Shown here piece after piece: positions 52,764 to 62,133 of a stretch of 64,000 nucleotides of DNA. A program made the position numbers and the translations under genes. Numbering within the stretch: the stretch's first letter is position 1; each line of letters opens with the position of its first letter. The notes under the pieces were generated by a model. The model saw only the letters and a list, made by a program, of their open reading frames with translations, was not told where the DNA came from and ran no database searches. Location of the stretch: positions 3,578,664 to 3,642,663 of the forward strand of contig CP030158.1 of the NCBI GenBank assembly GCA_003285105.1, written 5' to 3'. The stretch comes from Roseithermus sacchariphilus (GTDB lineage Bacteria; Bacteroidota; Rhodothermia; Rhodothermales; MEBIC09517).

Positions 52764-55700
52764 ATGATCCCTCCCGTACCCCTCCGGCCCGTGCTCGACG
52801 GTGGCCTCCGCCACGGCCTCCGCCGCGGTCTCCGCGGCGGCCTTCGCCGCACCCTCCTTCGCCTCCTGCTCGTGCTCCTGCCGGCCCTGGCCGCCTCCCC
52901 GGCCCTCGGCCAGACGGGCACGCTGACGCCCACCGGCCTGCGCGTCGAGTACGCCGAGAACCCCATCGGCATCGACGCGCCCACCCCGCGCCTGAGCTGG
53001 CGCAGCACGTCGGCGGAGCGACATGCCCGGCAGACGGCCTACCAGATCCAGGCCGCCGCCTCCGAAGCCGACCTCGCGGCCGGCCGCCTGCTCTGGGACT
53101 CCGGGCGCGTCGCCTCCGACCGGTCCCTCTTCGTCCCCTACGGCGGTCCGCCGCCGACCTCGGGCCAGCGCCTCGTCTGGCGCGTGCGCGTCTGGGACGG
53201 GGCCGGCCGGCCCTCGGCCTGGAGCACGCCCGCCTTCTGGGAGATGGGGCTGCTCGACCCGGCCGACTGGCAGGCCCGCTGGATCAAACCCGCCGGTCCG
53301 CCGGACACCGCCATGGCCCGCCCCGTGGCCATGCTGCGCGGCCGCTTCCGCCTCGACGGCGAGGTCGCCCGCGCCCGGGTCTATGCCACCGCCCGCGGCC
53401 TCTACGCGCTCGAACTCAACGGCCGGCCCGTGGGCGACCAGGTGCTCGCGCCGGGCTGGACGAGCTACCACCACCGCATCCCGTACCAGACCTACGACGT
53501 CACCGACCTGCTGCAACGCGGCGAGAACGTCCTCGGCGCCTGGCTGGCCGACGGCTGGTACCGCGGCTGGCTCACCTGGAACGGCACGCGTAACCTCTAC
53601 GGCGATGAAACGGCGCTGCGGGCTCAGCTCCACGTCACCTACGCCGACGGCCGCGAGGCGGTCTTCGGCACGGATGAATCCTGGCTCGCGACGAAAGACG
53701 GCCCCTACCGCATGGCCGACCTCTACGACGGCGAGATCTACGACGCCCGGCGTGAGATGCCCGGCTGGAGCACCCCCGGCTTCGACGACGCCGCCTGGAC
53801 GCCGGTGGCCCTGTTCGAGGGCGAGCCCGTCGCGCTCGTCGCGCCGCAGGGGCCGCCGGTGCGCCGGATCGAGGAGATCCACCCGGTCTCGATCACCCGG
53901 GCGCCCAACGGCGAGACGGTGGTCGACCTGGGGCAGAACATGGTGGGCTGGGTGCGCCTGCGCGTGCGCGGCCCGGCCGGCACCGAGGTGGTGCTCCGCC
54001 ACGCCGAGGTGCTCGACCCCGAGGGTAATCTCTACACGGACAACCTCCGCTCCGCCGACCAGACCGACCGCTACATCCTGCGCGGCGAGGGCGAGGAGGT
54101 CTACGAGCCGCGCTTCACCTTCCACGGCTTCCGCTACGTCGGCGTCCGCGGCTACCCCGGCACGCTCACGGCGGACGACCTCACGGGCGTCGTCGTCCAC
54201 TCGGACATGGCACGGACGGGCACCTGGAGCAGCTCGGACTCGCTGCTCAACCAGCTCTACCATAACATCGTCTGGGGGCAGAAGGGCAACTTCGTCGACG
54301 TGCCCACGGACTGCCCGCAGCGCGACGAGCGCCTCGGCTGGACCGGCGACGCGCAGGTCTTCGCACCCACGGCCGCCTGCATCATGGACGTCTCCGGGTT
54401 CTTCGCCAAATGGCTGCGCGACCTCGCCCTGGACCAGCGGGAGGACGGGGCCGTCCCGCACGTCATCCCCAACGTCCTGGGGGCGGACGCGGCCGGTACC
54501 GCCGGCTGGGCCGACGCCGCCACGGTCATACCCTGGGTGCTCTACCGCGCCTACGGCGACGCGGGCGTCCTGGAAGCCCAGTTCCCCAGCATGAAGGCCT
54601 GGGTCGATTACATGGCCGCGCAGGCCGGCGAGGACGCCGTCTGGCGCCCCGGCTTCCAGTTTGGCGACTGGCTCGCGCCGCTCTTCGACAACGTCTTCAC
54701 GCCCTACCGCGCCACCACCGGCGTCGACCTGATCGCCACGGCCTACCTGGCGCACTCGGCCGACCTGGTCGCGCGGGCGGCCGAGGTGCTGGGCCGGGAC
54801 GAGGAGGCCCGCCGCTACCGCTCGCTCTTCGAGCGCGTCCGTACGGCGTTCCAGCGGGAGTTCCTGACGCCCGGCGGGCGGCTCTCCTACGAGACGCAGA
54901 CGGCCTACGTGCTGGCGCTGGACTTCGATCTGCTGCCCGAGGCCGTTCGCCCGGCGGCCGCCCGCCGCCTGGCCGCCGACGTCCGTGCCCGCGGCAACCA
55001 CCTGACGACCGGCTTCCTGGGCACGCCTCGCCTGACGCGGGTGCTGAGCGACCACGGGGAGCTCGAGACGGCCTACGCGCTGCTGACACAGACAACCTAC
55101 CCGTCCTGGCTCTACCCGGTCACCTTCGGGGCCACGACGATCTGGGAGCGCTGGGACGCCATCCGCCCGGACGGGACGTTCCAGAGCCCGGAGATGACGT
55201 CGTTCAACCACTACGCCTACGGGGCCATCGGGGAGTGGATGATCAACGTGGTGGCGGGGCTGGAGGCGGCGCCCGAGGCGCCGGGCTACAAGCGCCTGCT
55301 CATCCGCCCGAGGCCGGGAGGCGGGCTCTCCCACGCCGGCACGACGCTCGAGACGCCCTACGGCCCGGCGGCGTCCTCGTGGGCCTTCCATGGCGCCCGC
55401 TTCACGCTGGAGGCCACCGTCCCGCCCAACACGACGGCGCAGGTGGTGCTCCCCGGAGCGGCCGGGCAGGAGGTCCGGGAAGGCGAGCACGCGCTGACGG
55501 AGGCCGCGGGGATCGCGTCGGTGACCGAGGCGGGGGCGGACCTGGTGCTGGAGGTGGGCAGCGGGACGTACCGGTTCGTCTACGAGGCGCCGGAGCTGGC
55601 GCTCTTTGCCGCGGGCTACCGCGATCTGGGGCCGGAGACGCCGCTGTCGGCCGTGGTGGAGGCCGCCCGGGACGTGATCGAAGCCCTCGCGCCCGAGGTG

Positions 55701-55850
55701 CTCGACTCGATGGCCGTGCAGTTCGGCGGGGCCACGCCGCTGCGCGCCTTCGAGGGGACCCTCTTCCCGCCGGACGTCTACCAGGCCCTGCTCGACGCGC
55801 TCGCCCAGCGCAACGCCGAACGCCGCGCCGCCATCCTGACTCCGCAGTAA
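52764..55850 (+). CDS. GH78 alpha-L-rhamnosidase
   Basis: 1028 residues. After an arginine-rich start and signal (LLVLLPALAASPALGQ) the domain order is typical for GH78: N-terminal beta domain (LRVEYAENPIGIDAPTPRLS), carbohydrate-binding-like sandwiches (YATARGLYALELNGRPVGDQ; VDLGQNMVGWVRLRV), the (alpha/alpha)6 barrel with catalytic segment DCPQRDERLGWTGD at residues 516-529 and FGATTIWERWDAI, and a C-terminal beta domain. It inverts and releases L-rhamnose from glycans. An extra tail of about 70 residues after the beta domain (AAGYRDLGPETPLSAVVEAA onward) is not typical. It supplies substrate for the operon at 13539-19737. Confidence 0.94.
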   Translation: MIPPVPLRPVLDGGLRHGLRRGLRGGLRRTLLRLLLVLLPALAASPALGQTGTLTPTGLRVEYAENPIGIDAPTPRLSWRSTSAERHARQTAYQIQAAASEADLAAGRLLWDSGRVASDRSLFVPYGGPPPTSGQRLVWRVRVWDGAGRPSAWSTPAFWEMGLLDPADWQARWIKPAGPPDTAMARPVAMLRGRFRLDGEVARARVYATARGLYALELNGRPVGDQVLAPGWTSYHHRIPYQTYDVTDLLQRGENVLGAWLADGWYRGWLTWNGTRNLYGDETALRAQLHVTYADGREAVFGTDESWLATKDGPYRMADLYDGEIYDARREMPGWSTPGFDDAAWTPVALFEGEPVALVAPQGPPVRRIEEIHPVSITRAPNGETVVDLGQNMVGWVRLRVRGPAGTEVVLRHAEVLDPEGNLYTDNLRSADQTDRYILRGEGEEVYEPRFTFHGFRYVGVRGYPGTLTADDLTGVVVHSDMARTGTWSSSDSLLNQLYHNIVWGQKGNFVDVPTDCPQRDERLGWTGDAQVFAPTAACIMDVSGFFAKWLRDLALDQREDGAVPHVIPNVLGADAAGTAGWADAATVIPWVLYRAYGDAGVLEAQFPSMKAWVDYMAAQAGEDAVWRPGFQFGDWLAPLFDNVFTPYRATTGVDLIATAYLAHSADLVARAAEVLGRDEEARRYRSLFERVRTAFQREFLTPGGRLSYETQTAYVLALDFDLLPEAVRPAAARRLAADVRARGNHLTTGFLGTPRLTRVLSDHGELETAYALLTQTTYPSWLYPVTFGATTIWERWDAIRPDGTFQSPEMTSFNHYAYGAIGEWMINVVAGLEAAPEAPGYKRLLIRPRPGGGLSHAGTTLETPYGPAASSWAFHGARFTLEATVPPNTTAQVVLPGAAGQEVREGEHALTEAAGIASVTEAGADLVLEVGSGTYRFVYEAPELALFAAGYRDLGPETPLSAVVEAARDVIEALAPEVLDSMAVQFGGATPLRAFEGTLFPPDVYQALLDALAQRNAERRAAILTPQ
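52803..52850 (+). repeat. 12-bp tandem repeat inside the rhamnosidase signal region
   Basis: Four exactly phased units GGCCTCCGCCAC, GGCCTCCGCCGC, GGTCTCCGCGGC, GGCCTTCGCCGC encode GLRH-GLRR-GLRG-GLRR. The repeat lengthens the positively charged start of the signal peptide. It shares the GCCTCCG core with the repeat at 62134-62193. Confidence 0.75.
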
Positions 55851-55869
55851 TCGAGTCGTCCCGCACGAA

Positions 55870-55909
55870 CCCCGCGGGGGAGCCGTAGCGACCTACCTCC
55901 CCCGCGGGG
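55870..55909. terminator. Bidirectional hairpin between convergent genes
   Basis: CCCCGCGGGGGAG (55870-55882) and CTCCCCCGCGGGG (55897-55909) form a perfect 13-bp stem with a 14-nt loop. It lies between the stop of the rhamnosidase gene (+) and the stop of gltX (-). No U run follows on either strand, so termination would depend on the very stable stem. Confidence 0.65.
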
Positions 55910-55918
55910 AAACCGAGG

Positions 55919-57427
55919 CTATGCCGTCGCTGCGGAGCCCAGGACCTCGACGGCCCGGCGGATCCGGCGCACACAGGCGTCCCGCCCGAGGACGTGCATC
56001 AACTCGAACAGGCCCGGCCCGTAGGTGACCCCGCTGAGGGCCAGCCGCACGGGGTGGATGAGCCGGCCGGCTCCCACGCCGCGCTCCTCGGCCAGCGCAC
56101 GAAGCGTCGCCTCGGCCGTCGCCTCATCGAACGTCTCCAGCGCCTCCAGCCGATCCGCGTAGGCCGCCAGCAGATCCGCGGAGTCCGCCTTCCAGCGCTT
56201 CTTGACGCCGGCCTCGTCGTAGCCGGCGGGGTCTTCGAAGAAGTACGGCGCTTCGGTGACGATCTCCTGCGGAAACGTCACGCGCTCGCGCATCAACCCC
56301 ACCACCGCCCGCACGTAGTCCCGATCGACCTCGTACCCCTGCGCGCGGACGTGCGGCCACACCGCCTCGACCAGGTCCTCCACCGGCCTCTGCCGGAGGT
56401 ACTGCTGGTTGTACCATGCGAGCTTGTCCATGTTGAACTGCACCCCGGCGTTGCCCACACGATCCAGCGAGAACACCCGGGCGAGCTCGTCCAGCGTGAA
56501 CAGCTCCCGTTCGTCGCCCGGGTTCCAGCCCAGGAACGCCAGGAAGTTGACGAGCGCTTCCGGGTCGTACCCCTGCGCCCGGTAGTCTTTGACGAAGACG
56601 GGAATGCCCGCGGCCTCGGCCTTGCGCTTGGACAGCTTCCCCCCCGTCGGGCTCAGGATCAGCGGGAGGTGCGCCATCTGTGGGACCTCCCACCCCAGGA
56701 ACCGATACAGCAGGACGTGCTTGGGCGTCGACGGCAGCCATTCTTCCCCGCGGATCACGTGCGTGATCCCCATCAGGTGATCGTCCACCACGTTGGCGAA
56801 GTGATAGGTCGGCATGCCGTCGGACTTGATGAGCACCTGGTCATCGACCTCCCCGGCATCGATCGAGACGGTGCCGCGCACGTGGTCGTGGAAGGAGATG
56901 ACCTCGCCGGCCGGCACGCGGAGGCGCACGACATACGGCTCGCCGGCATCGAGGCGGCGCTGGACCTCGGCTTCGGGGAGGGTCAGCGCGTTCTTCATGC
57001 GCAGGCGCGTGGTGGCGTCATACTTCCCGGCCTCGCCGCGCTGCCGGGCCTCCTCGCGCATGGCGTCGAGTTCTTCCGGGGTGTCGAAGGCATAGTAGGC
57101 ATGCCCGGCTTCGAGCAGCGGCTGGATGTACTGCCGGTAGAGGTCGCGCCGCTCGCTCTGGCGGTAGGGGCCCACCGGCCCGCCTACGTCGGGACCTTCG
57201 TCGTAGGTGATCCCGGCCCAGCGCAGCGACGCCAGGATGTCGTCCTCGGCGCCCTCGACGTACCGTTCCCGGTCGGTATCCTCGATGCGCACGATGAACC
57301 GACCGCCGTGACGACGGGCAAACAGGTAGTTGTACAGGGCCGTCCGCAACCCGCCGATGTGCAGGAAACCGGTGGGGCTGGGGGCGAAACGAACACGAAC
57401 GGACGCGTCGACGAGCGTATCCGACAT
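55919..57427 (-). CDS. gltX: Glutamyl-tRNA synthetase
   Basis: 502 residues, normal for bacterial GluRS. The class I signatures are intact: [20 protein letters not shown] with the HIGH-type H23-I-G-G, and KLSKRK at residues 264-269 as the KMSKS loop. The catalytic domain also shows [13 protein letters not shown] and [20 protein letters not shown]; the C-terminal anticodon-binding helices follow. It charges tRNA-Glu with glutamate in the cytoplasm. The zinc-finger insertion of some GluRSs (CxC...) is not visible. The gene is preceded by the terminator of the sigma/anti-sigma unit, so it has its own promoter, not obvious in the 70-bp gap. Confidence 0.96.
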   Translation of the reverse strand: MSDTLVDASVRVRFAPSPTGFLHIGGLRTALYNYLFARRHGGRFIVRIEDTDRERYVEGAEDDILASLRWAGITYDEGPDVGGPVGPYRQSERRDLYRQYIQPLLEAGHAYYAFDTPEELDAMREEARQRGEAGKYDATTRLRMKNALTLPEAEVQRRLDAGEPYVVRLRVPAGEVISFHDHVRGTVSIDAGEVDDQVLIKSDGMPTYHFANVVDDHLMGITHVIRGEEWLPSTPKHVLLYRFLGWEVPQMAHLPLILSPTGGKLSKRKAEAAGIPVFVKDYRAQGYDPEALVNFLAFLGWNPGDERELFTLDELARVFSLDRVGNAGVQFNMDKLAWYNQQYLRQRPVEDLVEAVWPHVRAQGYEVDRDYVRAVVGLMRERVTFPQEIVTEAPYFFEDPAGYDEAGVKKRWKADSADLLAAYADRLEALETFDEATAEATLRALAEERGVGAGRLIHPVRLALSGVTYGPGLFELMHVLGRDACVRRIRRAVEVLGSAATA

Positions 57428-57496
57428 GGATCGTGGGGGGTTCGTGAGCAGGGACAGACGGTGAGAAGCACGCCGGCAGCCACGCGCTGGACGCCC

Positions 57497-57531
57497 AAAA
57501 AAAGAGGTGCGACTTCAGCGAAGACGCACCT
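57497..57531 (-). terminator. Rho-independent terminator after the anti-sigma gene
   Basis: On the minus strand AGGTGCG (57531-57525) pairs with CGCACCT (57511-57505); inside, GAAG-type bases add four more pairs past one mismatch, with a 3-nt loop. Seven Us follow (57503-57497). It closes the sigma/anti-sigma transcript before gltX. Confidence 0.85.
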
Positions 57532-57579
57532 GCGGGGATTCCGGGCCGGGGCCTGCCGGAAGCGTGCGGGTCGTGGTCG

Positions 57580-58137
57580 TTAAAGCGACTCTCCCGGCGC
57601 GGGTTCCTCGGTTTTGCTGGCCTCGATGGTGAGCCCCGGGTAGAACACGTAGAGGGGTTCGACGCGCCCGGGTTCGGAGGCCGCCACGGCCGGTAGCTCG
57701 ACGAGCTCTTCCTCACCGATGACGGCGAAGCGCGCCGGCACCGGTTGCAGGTTCGACGGCACGAACAGGCCGAGGAGGAAGACCACGATGGCGATGGTGA
57801 GCCCGGCGCGGAGGGTGACGGGGGCCTGGGCCTGCCAGAGCGGACGCCGATCGGCGGCACGGTCGATGCGGGTATGGCGGGCCTTGTGCTCGGCCAGGCG
57901 CTTGAAGAACGCGTCGTCGAGGGCCGGGGGCACGCCGAGCGGCTCCTGCCGGCTCCACCGGCGGAACGAGAGCACGCTGTCGAGGGTGCGGCGGCAGGCC
58001 GGGCAGGCCGCCAGGTGCCCGAACAACGCGGCCTGCTGATCCAGCGGAAGCTCGCCGTCGACGTACAGGTTGAGGGCCTCCTCCATCACCGGATCGCGGC
58101 AATCCGACGGCGACGTAAACGGGGATGAGGTACTCAT
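57580..58137 (-). CDS. Anti-sigma factor with zinc-finger domain
   Basis: 185 residues from ATG at 58137; the upstream frame would overlap the sigma gene. The N-terminal zf-HC2/anti-sigma zinc domain is clear: ALNLYVDGELPLDQQAALF then HLAACPACRR with the HxxxCxxC zinc motif. A single membrane helix (LTIAIVVFLLGLFV, about 120-133) follows a basic region, and a short acidic periplasmic tail ends it. Such proteins hold a cognate ECF sigma factor at the membrane until a signal releases it. The gene lies 73 bp after the sigma gene and is closed by a terminator. Confidence 0.88.
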   Translation of the reverse strand: MSTSSPFTSPSDCRDPVMEEALNLYVDGELPLDQQAALFGHLAACPACRRTLDSVLSFRRWSRQEPLGVPPALDDAFFKRLAEHKARHTRIDRAADRRPLWQAQAPVTLRAGLTIAIVVFLLGLFVPSNLQPVPARFAVIGEEELVELPAVAASEPGRVEPLYVFYPGLTIEASKTEEPAPGESL

Positions 58138-58210
58138 CGATCTATCAACACAGCTTGATCCTCGGGGGTCGGACAACGCCGCAGCCGGCCACGAACCGGC
58201 CACGGCGGGT

Positions 58211-58855
58211 TCATGCGGGCGGGGGTGTGGATCCGGACACCGGAGCAGCATCCGGGGCGGCATCCGGGGCGGTCGGCGCCGGGGAGCGAGCCCCCTGCCG
58301 CTCCCGGTTCATGATCGGCTCCATGTAGCCGGCCAGCTTGCGACGGGCCTTGAACAGGCGCGACTTGACGGCGCTCACCGTGCTCCGGGTCACCGCCGCG
58401 ATCTCCTCATAGCTCAGGTTCTGGTATTCACGCAGGATCAGCACCTCCCGGTAGTCCGGCTTGAGCTGGGCCAGGAAGTGATTCACCAGGTCGATCTTTT
58501 CGCTCTTCTCCAGCTGATGCGCGGGGATCTCCGGCAACGGAGCCACCGGCTCGGCGTGCTCCTGCCCCTCCAGCGATACCTGCCGGTTCGTGCGCCGTAG
58601 CTGGTTCAGACACTGGTTGCGGGCAATCGTGAAGAGCCAGGACTTGAAGGCGTCGGTGTTGAGCAGCCGGTCCCGGTTCTCATAGACCCGCAGGAACGTC
58701 TCCTGCACGACGTCCTCGGCCAGCGAGCGGCTGAGCAGCATCTTGACGCAGAACGCGTAGACCGGCCCTTTGTAGCGGTTGTAGAGCGAGACGAAGGCGA
58801 ACTCGTCTCCGGCCTGAAAGGACTCGATCAACTCCTGGTCGTCGGTCGGTATCAT
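58211..58855 (-). CDS. ECF-type RNA polymerase sigma factor
   Basis: 214 residues from ATG at 58855. Region 2 is seen as LYNRYKGPVYAFCVKML, DVVQETFLRVYENRD and FKSWLFTIARNQCLNQLRR; region 4 as LKPDYREVLILREYQNLSYE and EIAAVTRSTVSAVKSRLFKA. A tail of about 30 residues rich in Pro/Ala/Asp after region 4 is extra. It is transcribed with the anti-sigma gene downstream. An ECF-like promoter (58901-58929) upstream suggests autoregulation. The stimulus is unknown; divergent SurA/PpiC-like genes raise the possibility of an envelope-stress role. Confidence 0.94.
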   Translation of the reverse strand: MIPTDDQELIESFQAGDEFAFVSLYNRYKGPVYAFCVKMLLSRSLAEDVVQETFLRVYENRDRLLNTDAFKSWLFTIARNQCLNQLRRTNRQVSLEGQEHAEPVAPLPEIPAHQLEKSEKIDLVNHFLAQLKPDYREVLILREYQNLSYEEIAAVTRSTVSAVKSRLFKARRKLAGYMEPIMNRERQGARSPAPTAPDAAPDAAPVSGSTPPPA

Positions 58856-58900
58856 GAGGCAGCGCACGAGGGGCAAGCAGGGAAAGGGCGACCACGTGAG

Positions 58901-58929
58901 AAAGACCCTCGATGGCGCGGAAAGTTGCC
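58901..58929 (-). promoter_or_regulatory. Candidate autoregulated ECF promoter
   Basis: On the minus strand GGCAACTTT (58929-58921) resembles the ECF -35 element with its AAC core, and GTCTTT (58906-58901) a -10, with 17 bp between AAC and GTC. The -10 lies 46 bp before the sigma ATG at 58855. ECF factors often transcribe their own genes from such sites. Confidence 0.42.
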
Positions 58930-58979
58930 GCCCTGCGTCCGCCGCCGCCGTCCACTTTTCCCGGAACCCGACGCATGCC

Positions 58980-59011
58980 TTGCCTTAAGAGAGGCGCGCA
59001 TCGTACTTTCG
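58980..59011 (+). promoter_or_regulatory. Candidate promoter of the folding-factor operon
   Basis: TTG at 58980-58982, 21 bp, and TACTTTCG at 59004-59011 approximate the Bacteroidota TTTG/TAnnTTTG promoter. It lies 55 bp before the ATG at 59066, in the gap divergent from the ECF sigma gene. Confidence 0.42.
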
Positions 59012-59065
59012 GGGGCTTTTCCCCTTCCCTCACCGTTGTTCAGGATTCACGTACGTCACGATCTG

Positions 59066-61144
59066 ATGATGACACGCAAGGTGTTCTACCGCCTCCTTCC
59101 TACGTTCGTACTGGCGGTGCTCCTGTGGGCCGGTTGCAGTGGCGCCCGAGAAACCACCCGGGAAGCGGCCCTGCCGCCTCAGGCCCGGGATTCCTCGGTG
59201 GTTGCCATCCTCGACGGAGAACCCATCACCGTCTCCGAGATCGAACGCCGGTACCGCCGCTCCCTCGGCGGCAACAGCTCCGCCGTGCCGGACTCGGCGG
59301 AGCTTCGTGACTTCCTCGATCGCTACCTCAACTTCCGGCTGAAGGTGAAGGCCGCCGAGGACGCCGGCATCGGCGACCTGCCCGAGATCCAGGAGGAGAT
59401 CGACACCTACCGGCTGCAGCTGGCCCGGCCCTACATGCTCGAACAGGAAGTGCTCGAGCCCATCATCCGCGAGGTCTACACGCGCAGCCAGGACATGGTC
59501 GACGCCAGCCACATCCTCATCCGCGTCGCCCCCGATGCCCCGCCGGCCGACACGCTGGAGGCCTACAACATGATCCGCGCGCTGATCGACTCGGTGAAGG
59601 CCGGGGTGGACTTCGGCGAGCTGGCCCTGCGGTACTCCGAAGACCCCTCGGCCAGCCGCGAAGGGCCGGGCTACAAAGGCCGGCTCGGCTTCTTCACCGC
59701 CGGGCAGATGGTGGCTCCCTTCGAAGACGCCGCCTACAACACCCCGGTCGGGCAGGTGTCGGACATCGTCCGCACGCGCTTCGGCTACCACATCCTCTAC
59801 GTGCACGACCGCCGGCCGGCCATCCCGGACATCGAGGTGGCGCACATCATGATCATCCCCCGCGGTCCCACGGGGGCGGACACCGCCGCGGCGCTGGAGC
59901 AGATCGAGGAGCTGCGCCGGCGCTTCGAGAACGGCGAGGACTTCCGCGCCCTCGCCCGCGAGTATTCCATGGACCACAACACGCGCGAACAGGGCGGCCG
60001 GCTGGGCATCATGACCTTCAACAACCCGGTCATCCCCCCCGAATTCCGCGATGCCGCCTTCGCCATCGAAAACCCCGGGGAGATCTCGGACGTGGTCCAG
60101 TCGCGCTTCGGCTTCCACCTGATCTACCTGATCGACCGGAAGGAGCGTAAGCCCTTCGAGGAAGCCTACGAGGACCTCAAGACGCAGGTGATGCGGCTGC
60201 CGCGCACCGAGCAGGCGCAGCGCGCCTTCGCCCGGCAGGCCCGCGCCCGCTACGGGGTGACGGTGGACACGGCGCAGGTCCGGGCCGTCCTGGACGCCTT
60301 CCCGGCCGACACCATCATCGCCCACCTGGCCGTCAACGACTTCGACGCGCTCTTCGAGGACACCACGTTCGCCACCATCGGCGACGCCGGCTACACCCTG
60401 TCGGACTTCTTCGCCTTCGCCAAGACGCAGCGGCTCGAACGCAACCGCCCCCTCGAACCGCAGCTGATGGCGGCGCTCGACGCCTTCCTCGACGACCGGG
60501 CCCTGGACTACGAGGCCATGCGCCTCCAGGAACGCGACGAGGAGTTCCGCACGCTGATGGAGGAGTTCCGCGATGGATTGCTGCTGTTCCGGGTGATGGA
60601 AGATTCCGTCTGGAATGCCGCCTCGCGCGACTCGGTCGGCCTCCGGGCCTACTTCGACGCCCACGCCGAGGCCTATCGCTTCCCCGACCGCACGCGCCTC
60701 ATCGGCTTCTACAGCCGCGACGACTCGCTGCTGGCCGACGTCGCGGCGCGCCTGGACGCCGGGGCGACGGTCGCGGACATTCAAGCCCTGGTGGCCTCCG
60801 ACTCCACGTTGACGCTCCGCATCGACACCACGCTGGTGGCCGGACCCACCAATTCGGTCTACGACGAGGCGCTGTCGCTCCAGGCCGGGGACCACACCGA
60901 CGTGCTGGCGTACCGCAACGGGCACGTGCTGCTGGTGCACGACGGCATCGAACCGGCGCGTCCCAAAACCTTCGAAGAGGCCCGGAGCGAGGTCGTCACC
61001 GCCTATCAGGAGGTCCTGGAACAGCGCCTCCTGGAGCGTCTGCGGCAGCGCTACGCGCTGTACGTCTTCCCCGAGCGGCTGGAGCAGGCCTTTGCCGGGC
61101 ACGCCACCGCGACGGCCCCGGCCGGCGACAGCCCCACCGGGTAA
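59066..61144 (+). CDS. Periplasmic parvulin-type peptidyl-prolyl isomerase, lipoprotein
   Basis: 692 residues from tandem ATGs at 59066/59069. A lipoprotein signal (FVLAVLLWAGCSGA) is followed by a SurA-N-like helical region. Two parvulin (PpiC) domains follow: DASHILIRVAP with FGELALRYSEDPSA and FGYHILYVHD (about 148-255), then EVAHIMIIPRGPT with FRALAREYSMDHNT and FGFHLIYLID (about 262-375). The last 300 residues are helical and unlike known catalytic domains. It is the first of three consecutive folding-factor genes. It probably assists outer-membrane protein folding. Confidence 0.9.
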   Translation: MMTRKVFYRLLPTFVLAVLLWAGCSGARETTREAALPPQARDSSVVAILDGEPITVSEIERRYRRSLGGNSSAVPDSAELRDFLDRYLNFRLKVKAAEDAGIGDLPEIQEEIDTYRLQLARPYMLEQEVLEPIIREVYTRSQDMVDASHILIRVAPDAPPADTLEAYNMIRALIDSVKAGVDFGELALRYSEDPSASREGPGYKGRLGFFTAGQMVAPFEDAAYNTPVGQVSDIVRTRFGYHILYVHDRRPAIPDIEVAHIMIIPRGPTGADTAAALEQIEELRRRFENGEDFRALAREYSMDHNTREQGGRLGIMTFNNPVIPPEFRDAAFAIENPGEISDVVQSRFGFHLIYLIDRKERKPFEEAYEDLKTQVMRLPRTEQAQRAFARQARARYGVTVDTAQVRAVLDAFPADTIIAHLAVNDFDALFEDTTFATIGDAGYTLSDFFAFAKTQRLERNRPLEPQLMAALDAFLDDRALDYEAMRLQERDEEFRTLMEEFRDGLLLFRVMEDSVWNAASRDSVGLRAYFDAHAEAYRFPDRTRLIGFYSRDDSLLADVAARLDAGATVADIQALVASDSTLTLRIDTTLVAGPTNSVYDEALSLQAGDHTDVLAYRNGHVLLVHDGIEPARPKTFEEARSEVVTAYQEVLEQRLLERLRQRYALYVFPERLEQAFAGHATATAPAGDSPTG

Positions 61145-61200
61145 ATCGGCCCTGACCCGCCCGGCCGCCTCCGTACGGTCCGGCCTTCCCCCTTACGGCC

Positions 61201-62067
61201 ATGCATCGGTTGCTCCGTCTCTGCCTGCCGGGTCTGCTGCTGGCGAGCCTGCTCCCGGCCGTCGGATGCGGCCGCTCCGAGCCGCCCCGGGACTACCTGG
61301 CCCGCGTCGGCGACGCCTACCTGACCGAGGCCGACCTGGCCGCCGCGCTGGAAGGGCTCAACCCGGGCGAGGACTCCTCCTACGTGCGCCAGCAGATCAT
61401 CGAGCAATGGATCACCAACGAGTTGCTCTACCAGGAAGCCCGGCGGCGCGGCCTGGCCGACGACGAGGAGGTCCGCCGCCTGCTTCAGGAAAACGAGCGC
61501 TCGGTGCTCATCAGCGCCCTGCTGACCCGGCTCTATGACGAGGCCGCGGCCGAACCGTCCCCCGAGGAGATCCAGGCCTACTTCGAGCGCCATAAAGAGC
61601 AACTCCGGCTGAGAGAGCCCTTCGTGCAGGTCTATTACCTGTTCACGCCCGACGAGGACTCCGCCCGGACGGCACGAACGCGGATGCAACAGGCTCTCTC
61701 GGCCGGCACGCTGGAGGCCGAATGGCCGGCGCTGTCCGCCCGCTTCAGCGGCGACGCGGCGCTGTCGCTCGACCTGGCGGCCACGTTGTACCCTGAGGCC
61801 CGGCTGCTGGCCGTTGCCCCGGCCGTGGCACAACGGCTGCAACGCATGCGCGAGGGCGAGCTGTCGCCCGTGCTGGCCGACGGTGAGGTCTATCACGTGG
61901 TGTACCTGGCCCGGCGCGTCCCGGCCGGCACGATCCCCGAACGGGCCTGGGTGGAGGACGAAGTGCGGCAGCGCCTGGTCATCCAGACGAGGAAACAGAT
62001 GTATGCCCGTCAGGTTCAACGGCTGCGCAATGAGGCGATGGCCCGGGAGGCCCTGGATCTTCGCTGA
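61201..62067 (+). CDS. SurA/PpiC-like lipoprotein with a vestigial parvulin domain
   Basis: 288 residues. A lipoprotein signal (LLLASLLPAVGCGRSE) is followed by a SurA-N-type chaperone region (LARVGDAYLTEADLAAALEG; IIEQWITNELLYQEARRRGL). The segment in the parvulin position (VQVYYLFTPDEDSARTARTR to VYHVVYLARRVPAG) keeps the outline but lacks the GG-LG and hydrophobic active-site motifs of true parvulins, so it is probably a chaperone rather than an isomerase. It sits between two better conserved family members, 56 bp after the first. Confidence 0.78.
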   Translation: MHRLLRLCLPGLLLASLLPAVGCGRSEPPRDYLARVGDAYLTEADLAAALEGLNPGEDSSYVRQQIIEQWITNELLYQEARRRGLADDEEVRRLLQENERSVLISALLTRLYDEAAAEPSPEEIQAYFERHKEQLRLREPFVQVYYLFTPDEDSARTARTRMQQALSAGTLEAEWPALSARFSGDAALSLDLAATLYPEARLLAVAPAVAQRLQRMREGELSPVLADGEVYHVVYLARRVPAGTIPERAWVEDEVRQRLVIQTRKQMYARQVQRLRNEAMAREALDLR

Positions 62068-62133
62068 GACGCCTCCGGCAGGCTCATGGCGGGCTCCATC
62101 GCGCGGCCGGCCCGCTCGCCTCCCGGCCCTCCA

